Part shown: positions 42,813 to 52,212 of the stretch, piece by piece
Layout of the letters: every line of letters begins with the position of its first letter
How positions within the stretch are numbered: position 1 is the first letter of the stretch
Assembly (NCBI GenBank): GCA_963769255.1
Contig: CAVYKV010000001.1
Location: 3,614,164 to 3,678,163, forward strand
DNA: 64,000 nt
Direction of reading: 5' to 3'
Origin: JAKACA01 sp963769255
GTDB taxonomy: Bacteria > Actinomycetota > Acidimicrobiia > Acidimicrobiales > Bog-793
Notes under the pieces: generated by a model
What the model saw: the letters and a program-made list of their open reading frames with translations, nothing else
Database searches by the model: none
Told to the model about the DNA's origin: nothing
Position numbers and translations under genes: made by a program

Positions 42813-44061
42813 TCTGCGCCGTCCTCGAGTGGCAGGGTGACCTTTACGACGAGACCGCGCCTCCTCCCCGTTCGTGACCACAAACTCTCCACCGCGATCG
42901 ATCACCAACTGACGAATGTGGCGAAGTCCAAAGTGGAGGTAGCTGTCTTGGAAACTGCGTAACAGAGCCTCCGGCGCGCCTTCGCCGTCGTCTTGGATCA
43001 CGAGGTCTAGCTTCTGGGGCTCGTATCGAAGGCTGACGAGCACCATCCGGGCATCTGCGTGCTTCTTGACGTTCGTGAGGATTTCCTCTACGACAACGCG
43101 CACCACGTCGTCAACCTGCTCAATGTCCTTGCTCGCCGACCCGCTCACCGACAGATGGGCATGGATACCGGTGTCGCGTTCGAACTCGGAGAGCATCGAA
43201 CGAAGCTCATCCGTGAGCCCGCTGCCGTCCCTTCTCGGGCTGGTGAGGGCGAAGATGGCTTTGCGGATCTCGTCGGATGCTCTTATCGACAGCTGTCGCA
43301 GCTCGCGGAGTTCCTCGGCCACCCTCGGGCTCGAGCGAAGGGTCCTCCAATAGCGCGTTCAGCCGGACTCCGATCGTGAAGACCTCTTGTTCGATCTGAT
43401 CGTGCAGCGCGCCCGCGATGCGCTCACGCTCGCGGCCAAGCAACTGCAGTCGCTCGGCCTCGGTGAGACGCTCGTGGAGCTGGCGGAGCTCTGCGATCAT
43501 CTGGCGCTGGTGTCATAGAGGCGGGCGTTGTCGACCGCCACAGCCACCTGAGCTGCGAAAGTCGAGAGAAGCCGTTCGTCGTCGGCTCCGTAACCTCGGG
43601 CTTGTTCGCCACCCCGATCATCCCGATGACCCGGTCTTTGAGTCGAAGAGGCACGCCCAGGAACTTCGTGATCCGAGGGTGGCCCGGAGGCTGTCCGACG
43701 CTGTGTGGATCCCCATCGACGTCGTTCGTTAGATGGGAGCAGTCCTCCCTGATCACGACCCCGACCACGCTCGAGCGAAGTGCCATCAGGTGGAACTGGC
43801 TCGTAGAACTCTGGATCTGGATCGAAGCCCTTGATCGCTGCCACATCCATCACCATGTCGCTGATGCCAACTCGCCCGTTGCGATGACCCCGTCCCGGGC
43901 TCTCGGAGGATGCCGATGAATCCGAACTCCGAGCTGGTGAGCTCCAGGCAGTAGTCGAGCGCCCGATCATGGATCTCGCCGAGCTCATGCAGCCCAGCGA
44001 TCTCGACCGAGATCGAGTGGAGAGAGAGCAGCTGGTCGTGGAGGTTGTCCTGGTCCCCCAC
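42809..44061 (-). pseudogene. GAF-domain histidine kinase (DevS-like), heavily frameshifted
   Basis: Pieces in several frames give the order of a DevS/NreB-like kinase: LHELGEIHDRALDYCLELTS and SSEFGFIGILREP (GAF), ITKFLGVPLRLKDRVIGMIG, LLSTFAAQVAVAVDNARLY, the HisKA_3 box ERERIAGALHDQIEQEVFTI (phospho-His) and an ATPase domain with VVEEILTNVKKHADARM (N box) and IQDDGEGAPE. At least five frame changes lie near 42850, 43325, 43495, 43600 and 43760-43880. The decay is denser than in any other gene here, so it is a genuine pseudogene or a poorly sequenced stretch. GTG 44061 follows AGGAGG. Confidence 0.75.
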
Positions 44062-44127
44062 ATGGCCTCCTGTTCGTTCGGCGGCCCGTTTCGGTCCGAT
44101 GCTATATGTTCGCTGGCTTCGTGGTCT

Positions 44128-44200
44128 CACCCGATCGGATGTCCTTGGCTCACCAGGCCGGATGGGCCATCACGGCCAGAATCGCCCGATCGGGTGCCAA
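44128..44200. promoter_or_regulatory. CACCCGATCGG elements upstream of HD-GYP
   Basis: CACCCGATCGGA at 44128-44139 and, inverted, CCCGATCGGGTGCCAA at 44185-44200. The latter is the exact reverse complement of the 16-mer upstream of PAS-EAL at 37343-37358. It lies in the gap between the divergent kinase remnant and the HD-GYP gene. Confidence 0.55.
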
Positions 44201-44247
44201 GAATTCGCCCTTCTCCATGCTGCTCGTCACTCGACCGCTCCGCCACA

Positions 44248-45270
44248 GTGGTCCCATGGGAGAGCATCGAGTCCAAAGATGGCGAGGTCGGGCCGGCTGA
44301 AGGTCTCGCCGAGGAGACGCTGAGCCTCCTCGATCGGCTCAAGTCCAGCGACGTGGTGGGCTTCGGCTACATCGACGCGGACTTTCGCTTCGTCCTGCTC
44401 AACGAGAAGCTGGCTGCTATGAACGGCCACCCGGTGCCCGACCACATCGGCCGGACGGTCGCCGAGTTGGTGCCTCGCCTCTGGCCACAGATCGAATCTC
44501 TGTGCCGCAGGGTTCTCAACCGGAGCGAGACATTTGTGAACATGGAGATCTCCGGCAAAACCGACGCTGAGCCCAACCGAACCCGTCATTGGGCGACGAG
44601 CGTCTATCCCGTGCACAGGAACGGGCAGATCGTCGGGGTGGGAATTTTCGTGACCGATATCACGAGGCGAAAGCGCCGGGAGGCTCAGTTCCGGGAGTTA
44701 ACCAGAGCCACTGTGGCCGCTCTCGCCGCCACCGTCGAGATGCGTGATCCCTATACCGCTGGGCACCAGCAGCGAGTGAGCCGACTGGCGTCAGTGCTGG
44801 CAGACGAGATGGGACTCGACCGGGAGACGAGCTACGGCATCGGGCTTGCCGCGAGCATCCACGACGTCGGAAAGATCGGTGTCCCAGTTGAGATCCTCAC
44901 CAGACCGGGTCCGCTTCGACCCCCAGAGTTCGAGCTGGTCAAGGGACACAGCCAAGCGGGATCCGAAATCATGTCCACCGTCACCTTTCCTTGGCCCGTG
45001 GCCGAAATGATTGCGCAGCACCACGAGCGCTTCGATGGTTTGGGCTATCCCCGAGGACTGCGAGGCGGTGAAATCCTGGTCGGTGCACGCATCATCTCTG
45101 TGGCTGACGCGCTCGACGCAATGACGTCCCATCGGCCGTATCGACCTGCTGTGGACGTCGAGCAGGCGATAGAGCACATCGGGGCTGGAAGGGGCAGCCA
45201 ATTCGATCCCGAGGTGGTGGATTCGTGCCTGGACATGTTTCGTTCGTCCCGGCTCGGATTCGAGGTCTGA
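44248..45270 (+). CDS. PAS-HD-GYP protein (putative c-di-GMP phosphodiesterase)
   Basis: A 340-residue protein. The leader EETLSLLDRLKSSDVV and PAS domain (GFGYIDADFRFVLLNEKLAA to VGVGIFVTDITRR) closely match the leader and second PAS of the PAS-EAL protein. The output domain is HD-GYP: EMRDPYTAGHQQRVSRLA, SIHDVGKIGVP near 203, AEMIAQHHERFDGLGYPRGL near 258-268 and ARIISVADALDAMTSHRPYR. All HD and GYP residues are present, so c-di-GMP hydrolysis is likely. GTG 44248 is chosen by alignment with the PAS-EAL start. Confidence 0.88.
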   Translation: MVPWESIESKDGEVGPAEGLAEETLSLLDRLKSSDVVGFGYIDADFRFVLLNEKLAAMNGHPVPDHIGRTVAELVPRLWPQIESLCRRVLNRSETFVNMEISGKTDAEPNRTRHWATSVYPVHRNGQIVGVGIFVTDITRRKRREAQFRELTRATVAALAATVEMRDPYTAGHQQRVSRLASVLADEMGLDRETSYGIGLAASIHDVGKIGVPVEILTRPGPLRPPEFELVKGHSQAGSEIMSTVTFPWPVAEMIAQHHERFDGLGYPRGLRGGEILVGARIISVADALDAMTSHRPYRPAVDVEQAIEHIGAGRGSQFDPEVVDSCLDMFRSSRLGFEV

Positions 45271-45310
45271 CTCGGGTGACGGTATCACCAGGCGGTTGAG
45301 CATCGCGCCC

Positions 45311-45346
45311 CCTCCAGCAGGAGCGTCACAAGACACTCAGAGCTGG
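45311..45346 (+). repeat. 36-bp direct repeat, right copy
   Basis: Near-identical to 41791-41826 and in the same orientation, 41 bp past the HD-GYP stop and 50 bp before the methyltransferase start. Confidence 0.8.
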
Positions 45347-45395
45347 ACCATGACCGTCGGCGCGCCGGAGGACCGCCTGGCACTAGAAAGGAGCC

Positions 45396-46233
45396 ATGGC
45401 GAACACCGAGATGGCCGAGTACTGGAACGGGCGCCCGGCCGATGTCTGGGTCACAGAGGCCGAGCGCTTCGACTCCATGCTCGCCCCCTTCGGCCGTCGA
45501 CTGCTGACGGCCGCCGCGCTCGAGCCGGGCGAGCGGGTCTTGGACGTCGGGTGCGGCAACGGTGCAATCAGCCTGGAGGCGGCCCGAGCCGTCGGGCCCG
45601 GCGGGCGGGTGACGGGCCTCGACCTCTCGGCGCCCATGCTGGAGGTGGCCCGGCGGCGGGCCGAGGAACAAGGGATCGACATCGACTTCGTCCAGGGCGA
45701 CGCCCAGACCGCCTCCTTCGACCAACCGTTCGACATTGTCGTGAGCCGCTTCGGCGTAATGTTCTTCGACGACCCGGAGGCCGCCTTCGCCAATCTGGCG
45801 AAGGCGAGCCCGCCCGGGCGGCCGCCTGTGCTTCGTGTGCTGGCAGGAGATGTTCGCCAACGAGTGGATCGCCGTGCCGGCCATGGCGATGGTGGCCCAC
45901 GTGGGGATCCCCGAGCTGCCCGAACCTGGCGCCCCCGGACCCTTCGCCCTGGCGGACGCCGAGCGGACCAGGGAGCTGCTTGCGTCCGCCGGGTGGTCGG
46001 AGGTCACCGTCGAGGAGCACAAGGACGCGATGCGGATGGGACGCGACCCCGAGGACGTCGTCGCCTTCATGCTCTCCGACGAGATGGGACGCCGGCTGGT
46101 GGAGGGCAAGGACCCCGAGGCGGTGCAGGCCGGTACCGAGGCCACCCTCGAAGCGCTGCGACCGTACGTCACGCCCGAGGGTGTCGTGCTGGGCGGCGCC
46201 TACTGGCTCGTGACCGCCAAAAAGGCGTGCTGA
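45396..46233 (+). pseudogene. Class I SAM methyltransferase, one-base frameshift
   Basis: The first frame gives MANTEMAEYWNGRPADVWVT, the SAM motif RVLDVGCGNGAISLEAARAV, GLDLSAPMLEVARRRAEEQG and VSRFGVMFFDDPEAAFANLA, a UbiE/Methyltransf_11-like fold. Near 45810-45820 (a GC-rich run) one extra base shifts the frame. LCFVCWQEMFANEWIAVPA then continues to 46233 with a normal C-terminus ending VLGGAYWLVTAKKAC. The substrate is unknown. AAAGGAG lies before ATG 45396. Confidence 0.85.
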
Positions 46234-46432
46234 GCAGAGAGGTACAGGAGATCTCCGTCACGAACCCGGCCGGCAGCAAACCGACGTTCACCCTTGTCTC
46301 CTCGTGCATCAACGACAGCGCCGATTGACCGGCTCAAGCGCTAGATATCGTCGTGCTGCCGAGCTCAGGCAGTTGTGCATCCAGCCCATCACACGGGGTG
46401 TAGATCGCCACTGCTCTCGCGACACCGCCTGA

Positions 46433-48371
46433 CCGGACTTTGACGGGTGATTCGCGAAAGTCCAGGTAGATGGGGGCGCGGGGAGAAAGTGTTTCCACTA
46501 CGCGGGATTTGTTTGCCCTGCTCAGGCGAGTGTGGCCTTACCCCAGCCTGAGGTGTCCACGCCGAGGGCCCGAAGCACCTTGGCCTGGGGTTGGGTCGGC
46601 CTGCTGACGAGCTCGATCGTGCGCTCGCCGGCGCTCACGAGCTCAAGACGAACCTCTGCCAACTCGGCGAGTGCTCGGCGCGGTGTCATGTGCTGGAAGG
46701 GAATGTTCGGGTCCATCACCTTTGCCGCAACGAGGTCTCGTGCCATCACGGCTTCGATGGTGGCCGCCATGACGCAGAGGGCGACGTGTCCCCTCACGCG
46801 CTCCTCGGTCCAGTGGAAGACCGGCCGCAAGTTGAGGAAGTCCTTCATGATCCTGAATCGGCGCTCCACGTTCTGCAGGCTCCGGTAGTAGCGCAGCACC
46901 TGAGCACAGTCGACCTCGTCGGCAGAAAGCGAGGTCGTGATCACGTACCGGCCGCACAGCAGCTCCTCGTCGTAGCGGCGTGCCTTCTCGTCGAAGTCCC
47001 AGGAGAAGTAACCCTTTCTGACCGTCGTGACAAAGCACCTGGCGACTCCGGAGTCACGGAGAACCCGGTCGGCGGCCGCACCGATCTTGGCGGGATCACT
47101 GAGCCGCCGGGCCCGCACCCGGGCCTCGAGGGCGATGAGCCCGTCCTCGACTCTGGCGCACAGCACGGCGTGACGCGCACGGTCGCGGAAGTAGCGGGTG
47201 GGCGAGAACACCACGACAAAGCGCCGGTGGTCATGGGCGATCTCGGCAGTGAAGCTGCGCGCCTCGGGTACCGCCACCCAGGCGGTGGATGGCGAGTTCG
47301 CCATCTCGAGCACCGAAGCGACGTCCTCGTCACGGTGCAGCCGGGTCGCCAGCACGTGGTCGAAGCCGTGCGCCTCCACCTCGGCGAGGTTGTCCTCGCT
47401 GATGAGCCCGCGGTCGGCCACAAGGGCGATGCGTCCGACGCCGAAGCGCTGCTGCAGATCCTCCATGATCGACGGCAAGCTCGAGACGTCCGAAGTGTTG
47501 CCGGCAAAGACGTGGTGTGCGATCGGGATGCCGTCGCCGGTGACGAGAAGGCCGATGGCGATCTGAGGCCGGTCGCTGCGGTGATCCCGGCTGTAGCCAT
47601 AGGCGAGCGACGGAAAGTTCCGCCGGTCTCCGCCCTGGGTCTCGAAATACGTCGAGGTCAGGTCGTAGCAGACGAGGCGGAGATCGAGGTTCGCCAACGT
47701 GCAGAGCTCGGAGTACAGGTGCGCCTCGGTCGACTCCTTGGCATCGGCGAGGGCATCGATGGCCCGGTAGCACTGGGCGAGGCTCGGGATGTCGACTTGC
47801 TTCGGCATGGCCACTGTCGAAAGCCACTCGGTGATCGTCCGCCGCTTCGAGCCCGGGTCGAGCAGGCGATTGGCCAGCATCACGAACACGGTGTCGGACA
47901 ACGACGACGACTTGCGGCCTCTACCGACGGCCTCGAAGTGCGCCTCGAGGCCGAGGCGAGAGAAGTACGAATGACAGGCGGCGACTCCACCGAAACTCGG
48001 ACCACCCTCGCCGGAGAGCTCACCTGCCTCGAACCAGTTGCCCTCGGCGTAGGCGCGAAGGGCGTTGATGATCCGGTCCAGCTGCCCAGAGGCGCGCAGC
48101 TCGCTGACCTCTCCCAAACGAAGCAGCGTGCGGTGGGTGTTCTTGCCGTCTTCTCGCACCGCCTCGACGAGCGACAGATACTCGTAGCTCTTGTCGCCCC
48201 GCCGCCTCACGGTCTTCTTGACGAACACGCCACCATCTTACAGCACTGTAACTCAGATGCGGTGGACGTGTCGCCCCTACATCGAGCGCCGGAAACTGCG
48301 ATTTCTCAGCGGACAGTGCTGGTCAGGGCATCGCGGCCCTCCAAAAGCGAGCCTGACCCGTCAAAGTCCGG
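46433..48371 (-). mobile_element. IS1634-type insertion sequence, copy C
   Basis: 1939 bp between CCGGACTTTGACGGGT at 46433 and its inverse ending at 48371, in opposite orientation to copies A and B. The target duplication is CCTGA at 46428-46432 and 48372-48376. It lies within the PAS gene. Confidence 0.93.
46522..48228 (-). CDS. IS1634-family DDE transposase (copy C)
   Basis: 568 residues, intact and identical in sequence to copy A at the protein level, including Thr, Ala and Leu at the three positions where copy B differs. GTG start, with the TTACAG palindrome upstream at 48238-48251. Confidence 0.95.
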   Translation of the reverse strand: MFVKKTVRRRGDKSYEYLSLVEAVREDGKNTHRTLLRLGEVSELRASGQLDRIINALRAYAEGNWFEAGELSGEGGPSFGGVAACHSYFSRLGLEAHFEAVGRGRKSSSLSDTVFVMLANRLLDPGSKRRTITEWLSTVAMPKQVDIPSLAQCYRAIDALADAKESTEAHLYSELCTLANLDLRLVCYDLTSTYFETQGGDRRNFPSLAYGYSRDHRSDRPQIAIGLLVTGDGIPIAHHVFAGNTSDVSSLPSIMEDLQQRFGVGRIALVADRGLISEDNLAEVEAHGFDHVLATRLHRDEDVASVLEMANSPSTAWVAVPEARSFTAEIAHDHRRFVVVFSPTRYFRDRARHAVLCARVEDGLIALEARVRARRLSDPAKIGAAADRVLRDSGVARCFVTTVRKGYFSWDFDEKARRYDEELLCGRYVITTSLSADEVDCAQVLRYYRSLQNVERRFRIMKDFLNLRPVFHWTEERVRGHVALCVMAATIEAVMARDLVAAKVMDPNIPFQHMTPRRALAELAEVRLELVSAGERTIELVSRPTQPQAKVLRALGVDTSGWGKATLA

Positions 48372-48658
48372 CCTGACGGATCGCGCAGGAGTGATAACCG
48401 GCCGGCCAGGTGATGCACCTGCCCATCTCCGCAGAGGACCGGCAGGATGGCCGCCTGCCCGTCGATGAACGAGCCTCCGCTCGCCATCGCTCGGTGAAAG
48501 CCGGCCCAGTGACGCTCCCGGAAGGCCTCGGGAACGATCACATCGAGGGTCTTGCCGAGCACGTCGGCGTGGCGGTGACCCAGCAACTTCTCGGCTCCCG
48601 CACTCCAGGACTGGATGATGCCCGCGGTGTTGACAACCAGCACGGCGGGGGTGTCCAT

Positions 48659-51095
48659 GGTCGCAATTGTGGCTCCGCATGTGCTCGGCCATGTGCCAGC
48701 CGGCGAGCCGGCGGGAGCCGAGGTCGAGCACCGAGGCGATTCTGTGGAATCTGCGGTGTCAAATCTTCTCGCGCCGGCGGGTCGGTCGCAGAGTGACGTT
48801 CGAAGGCCCGTGGCCATGATGGTGGAGCACATGGTCCGGGGTGTCGGACCTGCCGGGCTCGGCACGTCGTGTAGCTGATCGACGAGAGCAGTGAGGGCAG
48901 CGCGACCGTCTTCGACCGCCGCACGCTCATCGTCGGTGAGTTGGACGGTGACGAGCATGCGTTGGAGGTTCTCGGCGCCTTCGAGGAGCTGAGCGCGACT
49001 CGACGCCTTCGGTATGTAGAAGTCGCAGCGGGCACAGGCCATGCGGTGGGGGCACTGTTCGAAGAACGAGTAGCTGCAGTAGCCGTGGCCGATGTCGTAA
49101 TGCTGCCAAGGTTGTCCGCTTCCAGCAGCTCCGGAGCTAACGGCCTCGCGGTCGAGAAGCACCTCGATCGTCCGCACGTTGCGGGCGAAGTAGCCGGCGT
49201 CGTTGTAGGCCTTGGACAAGGTGGCGGGGCTGATCTTTGCGTAGTGTTGTGTGCTGACGGGGCTCTTGTGCCCGAGCCACGCTTGGAGCTCGAACAGCGT
49301 CATCGGCTCCTTCGCGTTGTAGAGCTGGCTGGCGATGGTGGAGCGGGCGCGGTGGCTCGTGATCCTGCCGCGCACGTCGGTCGGCGGCACGCCAGCCTTT
49401 CGACAGAGCGTCGGGATGATGGTCCGGTTGAGGTACGTGCGGGCGACCGGCTGGCCGCGGACGGCGAAGAGCATGTCGACTTCCTCGGCGGTCTTGCGGT
49501 CGAGCGTCCTCGGCTGGGACGGTCTGAGCTGCTGCCACGCCTCGATCGCGGTGCCGAGGAGCGGATCGACTGGCTTGGTGAAGGCCGAGCCGGTCTTGTG
49601 CACGGGCACGTCAAGCAGGCAGATCGCCTCTTGGGCGAGCACGTCGGATGCGTCGGGTCGGATCGAGTGGCCGTCGTGCTGCCAGCGGACGCAGCCGACC
49701 CGGAGCCGGGTGATCTCGTCGGATCGCAGCCCGGCGAAGAGCCAGCTGAGGGTCACCGCCCGGATCAGCTCCATTGGGTAGTACGTGTCGGCCGAGTTGC
49801 CCGGGAGGTCGTGGGCCTCGAGATTCAGCCCGGCCCAGAGCAGCTTCGCCCACACGTCGTCGGCGATCACTCGGGGGTCGGTGGCGATGAGCGCACCGAC
49901 GCTGCGGGGAACTGCGAGAGCGCGGCTCGGGTCGAACCGGCGTGCGATCCACTCCCACTCCTGGCAGTCCCGGAAGAAGGTCCTCGTCGACATCAAGATG
50001 TGCGCCTTGGTGCGCGGTGAGATCGGCTTTCCTTCTCGCGCTCCCAGTCCGTCTCGTCGCTGCACGTAGTCGCCGACCGACATGCGGTCGACGGCCGCCA
50101 CCCACGCGGCACAGGTCCCACGGGTCCACTGGGATGGGTCGGTGACCTCGGGATGCTCGGTAACGAGCCAGCGCCCGGCCTTCGCCATGATCGTGCGGAC
50201 GATCGCGCGTACCTTCGGCGTGAGCGTCGAGGTGTCGTGCCAGCGCTCGACCCAGATTGTCCAGGTGGGGTCCGCCCCCTCGATGATCGGTGCAGCGTTG
50301 TGGCCAGTGCGCACCGGAGCGTCGCAGTGCCCGAGGGCAGAGACGGCGCGCTGTAGGGCGTAGAGACTCGGCAGTTGGTAGTCGCCCGTCGCCGGGTGCG
50401 TCCGTAGGCGGGCGAATGCCTCGGTGTCGAGATCTTCGAGCCGTGGGCTTCGGTTCACCAGCAGGGCCTGGCTCGTGATGCCGGAAGGATGCCAGCGCCG
50501 GAGGTGCGATAGCCCCAAGCGTCCAGCGTCGTTACCGCCTCGGTGATCGAGGACTCGACGGCGCCTTCCCCGAAGACGAGCTTGGCCAGATGCAGGCGGT
50601 TGAAGGTTCCGAGCTGCTCGAAGCGGTCAAAACCAGCCACGAGGTAGGCGATTGCGGCGACGAAGGGACGGACGGTGGTCTCGGTGGGCCGCGACCGCTC
50701 GGCTCTAAATGCCTCCGAGCTCGGACCGAGCAGCCTTGCCCACTCGTCGCTTCTCCAGGACCACCATGGCTCTTCGAGTACCCCGCAGTGTTCGAGTACC
50801 AGTCCGACGGCATGCAGGCCGGCGCGTCGATGGCGGACGTCGTCTCGATGGTGAAGGGCGGATCGGACGGTGTCGAGCGGATCGACCACGCGAGCCAGCA
50901 GCGTCCAGGATGCAGCTGTGCGGCGGGGGATGCCTCGCGACCGGTTGCGGCGCAGCCCTTGGGGCCGATTGCGAGAAGAGCCGAGCGCTCGTCGTCGCTC
51001 AGCCCGCCGGTGAGAGCGACGCTGCCCAGCTCAGGCGGGGTCCACAGCTGCCGGCAGGGCTCTCCGCTGCAGACGGGGAAAGCGACGGCGCTCAC
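48659..51095 (-). pseudogene. Tn554 TnpB-like tyrosine recombinase, two frameshifts
   Basis: The frame starts at GTG 51095 (overlapping the TnpA-like stop as GTGA) with VSAVAFPVCSGEPCRQLWTP, shifts near 50920 to RVVDPLDTVRSALHHRDDVR, then near 50512 to LSHLRRWHPSGITSQALLVN. The catalytic domain is then intact: WLFAGLRSDEITRLRVG (Arg), ITSHRARSTIASQLY (HxxR), LQAWLGHKSPVSTQHYAKI (His and Tyr). A Cys-rich C-terminal segment follows (CSYSFFEQCPHRMACARCDF), ending about 48830. The frame then runs without a stop toward the PAS gene. The true 3' end is uncertain. Confidence 0.75.
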
Positions 51096-52147
51096 TTCTG
51101 GCCAGCCATCGTGTCGTCGCCCGACAGCATGCTGATGCGCCACGCATGGATCTCTGCCATTCCGCGGTTGAGCTTGTCGGAGAGTTCTCGCCCCGAGAGG
51201 TGGATGTAGCGAAGGGTCGTGTCCGTGCTCGAATGCCCCGCGAAGGTTGCGATGGCGTGCAGTTCCCAGCCCATCCTGGCGAGATCGGTCAGACAGAGAT
51301 GACGTGTCGTGTGGGTGGAGAACTGCGGGACGTCGGCGGCGAGAGCGACCCGACGCACCACCTTCGACCAGGTCCACAAACTGAGCGGCTCGGCCCAGTT
51401 GCGCCGGGACTCCGAGAGGAAGAGCGGACCGCGGCTCTTGCTGATGGAGGCACGGTGATCCAGGTAGGCCGAGAGCAGTACGCCCGTCGTTGCCGAGTAG
51501 GGCACCGCGCGTCCCCGCCGGGTCTTGGTCGTCTCCGCCCGGACGCGGATCATGCGGTGTCCTGGATCCAGGTCCTCGGTGCGAAGCGAGCACAGCTCTT
51601 CGCGTCGCAGCGCGGCGTCGTAAGCGAGAGCGAGCATGAGGCGGTTACGAACTGGCTCCTCGCGGAAGACCTTCAGCACGTCAAGCCACTGCCGGTCTGT
51701 TGGGATCCAGGGCAGCTTCTCGAGGCGCGGCACGAGCCCTCTGGGTCCGCCGAGGCTGTTGCGGGCGCCGTAGCGGCCACGACCGACCGGATTCGAGTCC
51801 CGCAGACCTTCTTCGACCAAGAAGTCGTAGAAGAGGCGGACGGGGACGAGTCGCTGCTGCAGGGTCGCATTCGCGAGCCCAGCGCCCGAGTCGAGCGAGA
51901 GTGTGTTCGCTCCATGACGACCGGGGCGGCTTGTCAGCTCCCGAACGAAAGATGCGACGTGAGCGCGGCCTGCTACGAGCGGGTCGACGCCGTTCCGCTC
52001 GCAGTGCTCGAGATATTCAGCTAGCCCGCGCGCATAGGCGTCGATCGTCCGCGGCGCCCGGCCCAGATCTCTCCAGATCCCGAGCCACTCGGCGGCATGC
52101 CCGTGACGGCTGAAGACCGGCCACTTTTCGTCCAGTTGGATCGCCAT
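51092..52147 (-). CDS. Tn554 TnpA-like tyrosine recombinase
   Basis: A 351-residue recombinase. The N-terminal SAM-like core-binding domain (RAPRTIDAYARGLAEYLEHC) is followed by the catalytic domain with LAYDAALRREELCSLR (Arg), FSTHTTRHLCLTDLAR (HxxR) and TFAGHSSTDTTLRYIHLS (His, Tyr). The length matches Tn554 TnpA (361). It is the first gene of the pair with TnpB-like 51095. A TnpC-like third gene is not seen. ATG 52147 lies about 65 bp from the IS3 break. Confidence 0.85.
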   Translation of the reverse strand: MAIQLDEKWPVFSRHGHAAEWLGIWRDLGRAPRTIDAYARGLAEYLEHCERNGVDPLVAGRAHVASFVRELTSRPGRHGANTLSLDSGAGLANATLQQRLVPVRLFYDFLVEEGLRDSNPVGRGRYGARNSLGGPRGLVPRLEKLPWIPTDRQWLDVLKVFREEPVRNRLMLALAYDAALRREELCSLRTEDLDPGHRMIRVRAETTKTRRGRAVPYSATTGVLLSAYLDHRASISKSRGPLFLSESRRNWAEPLSLWTWSKVVRRVALAADVPQFSTHTTRHLCLTDLARMGWELHAIATFAGHSSTDTTLRYIHLSGRELSDKLNRGMAEIHAWRISMLSGDDTMAGQK

Positions 52148-52212
52148 GTCGTCGTCGACCTCTCAGCTCGTGGGGGTGCAGAGGGCCATTGAACCCTGCC
52201 GCTTGATTCCAC

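Larger units (their letters stand above)
46334..48658 (-). pseudogene. PAS-domain protein interrupted by IS1634 copy C
   Basis: The N-terminal piece 48658-48377 encodes MDTPAVLVVNTAGIIQSWSA, GAEKLLGHRHADVLGKTLDV and LAGRLSLLRDPSG. Removing copy C and one CCTGA repeat joins it in frame to 46432-46334 (GVARAVAIYTPCDGL to the TGA). The restored protein is about 126 residues, a single PAS domain with no output domain. The upstream recombinase frame runs into it without a stop, so it could also be the tail of a fusion; a separate start at 48658 is preferred. Confidence 0.75.

Noticed and set aside
45285..46172. Minus-strand 295-codon ORF opposite the methyltransferase
   Set aside because: Antisense shadow; the plus strand has clear SAM-binding motifs.
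32678..48468. Long antisense ORFs through the three IS1634 copies (up to 780 codons)
   Set aside because: Exact antisense of the transposase reading frame in all three copies; no domain, no start signals.
48323..50518. Recombinase-PAS fusion protein of 731 residues
   Set aside because: The linking stretch 48659-48830 is low-complexity, the recombinase has an upstream frameshift, and the final residues lie inside IS1634 copy C; two genes are more likely.
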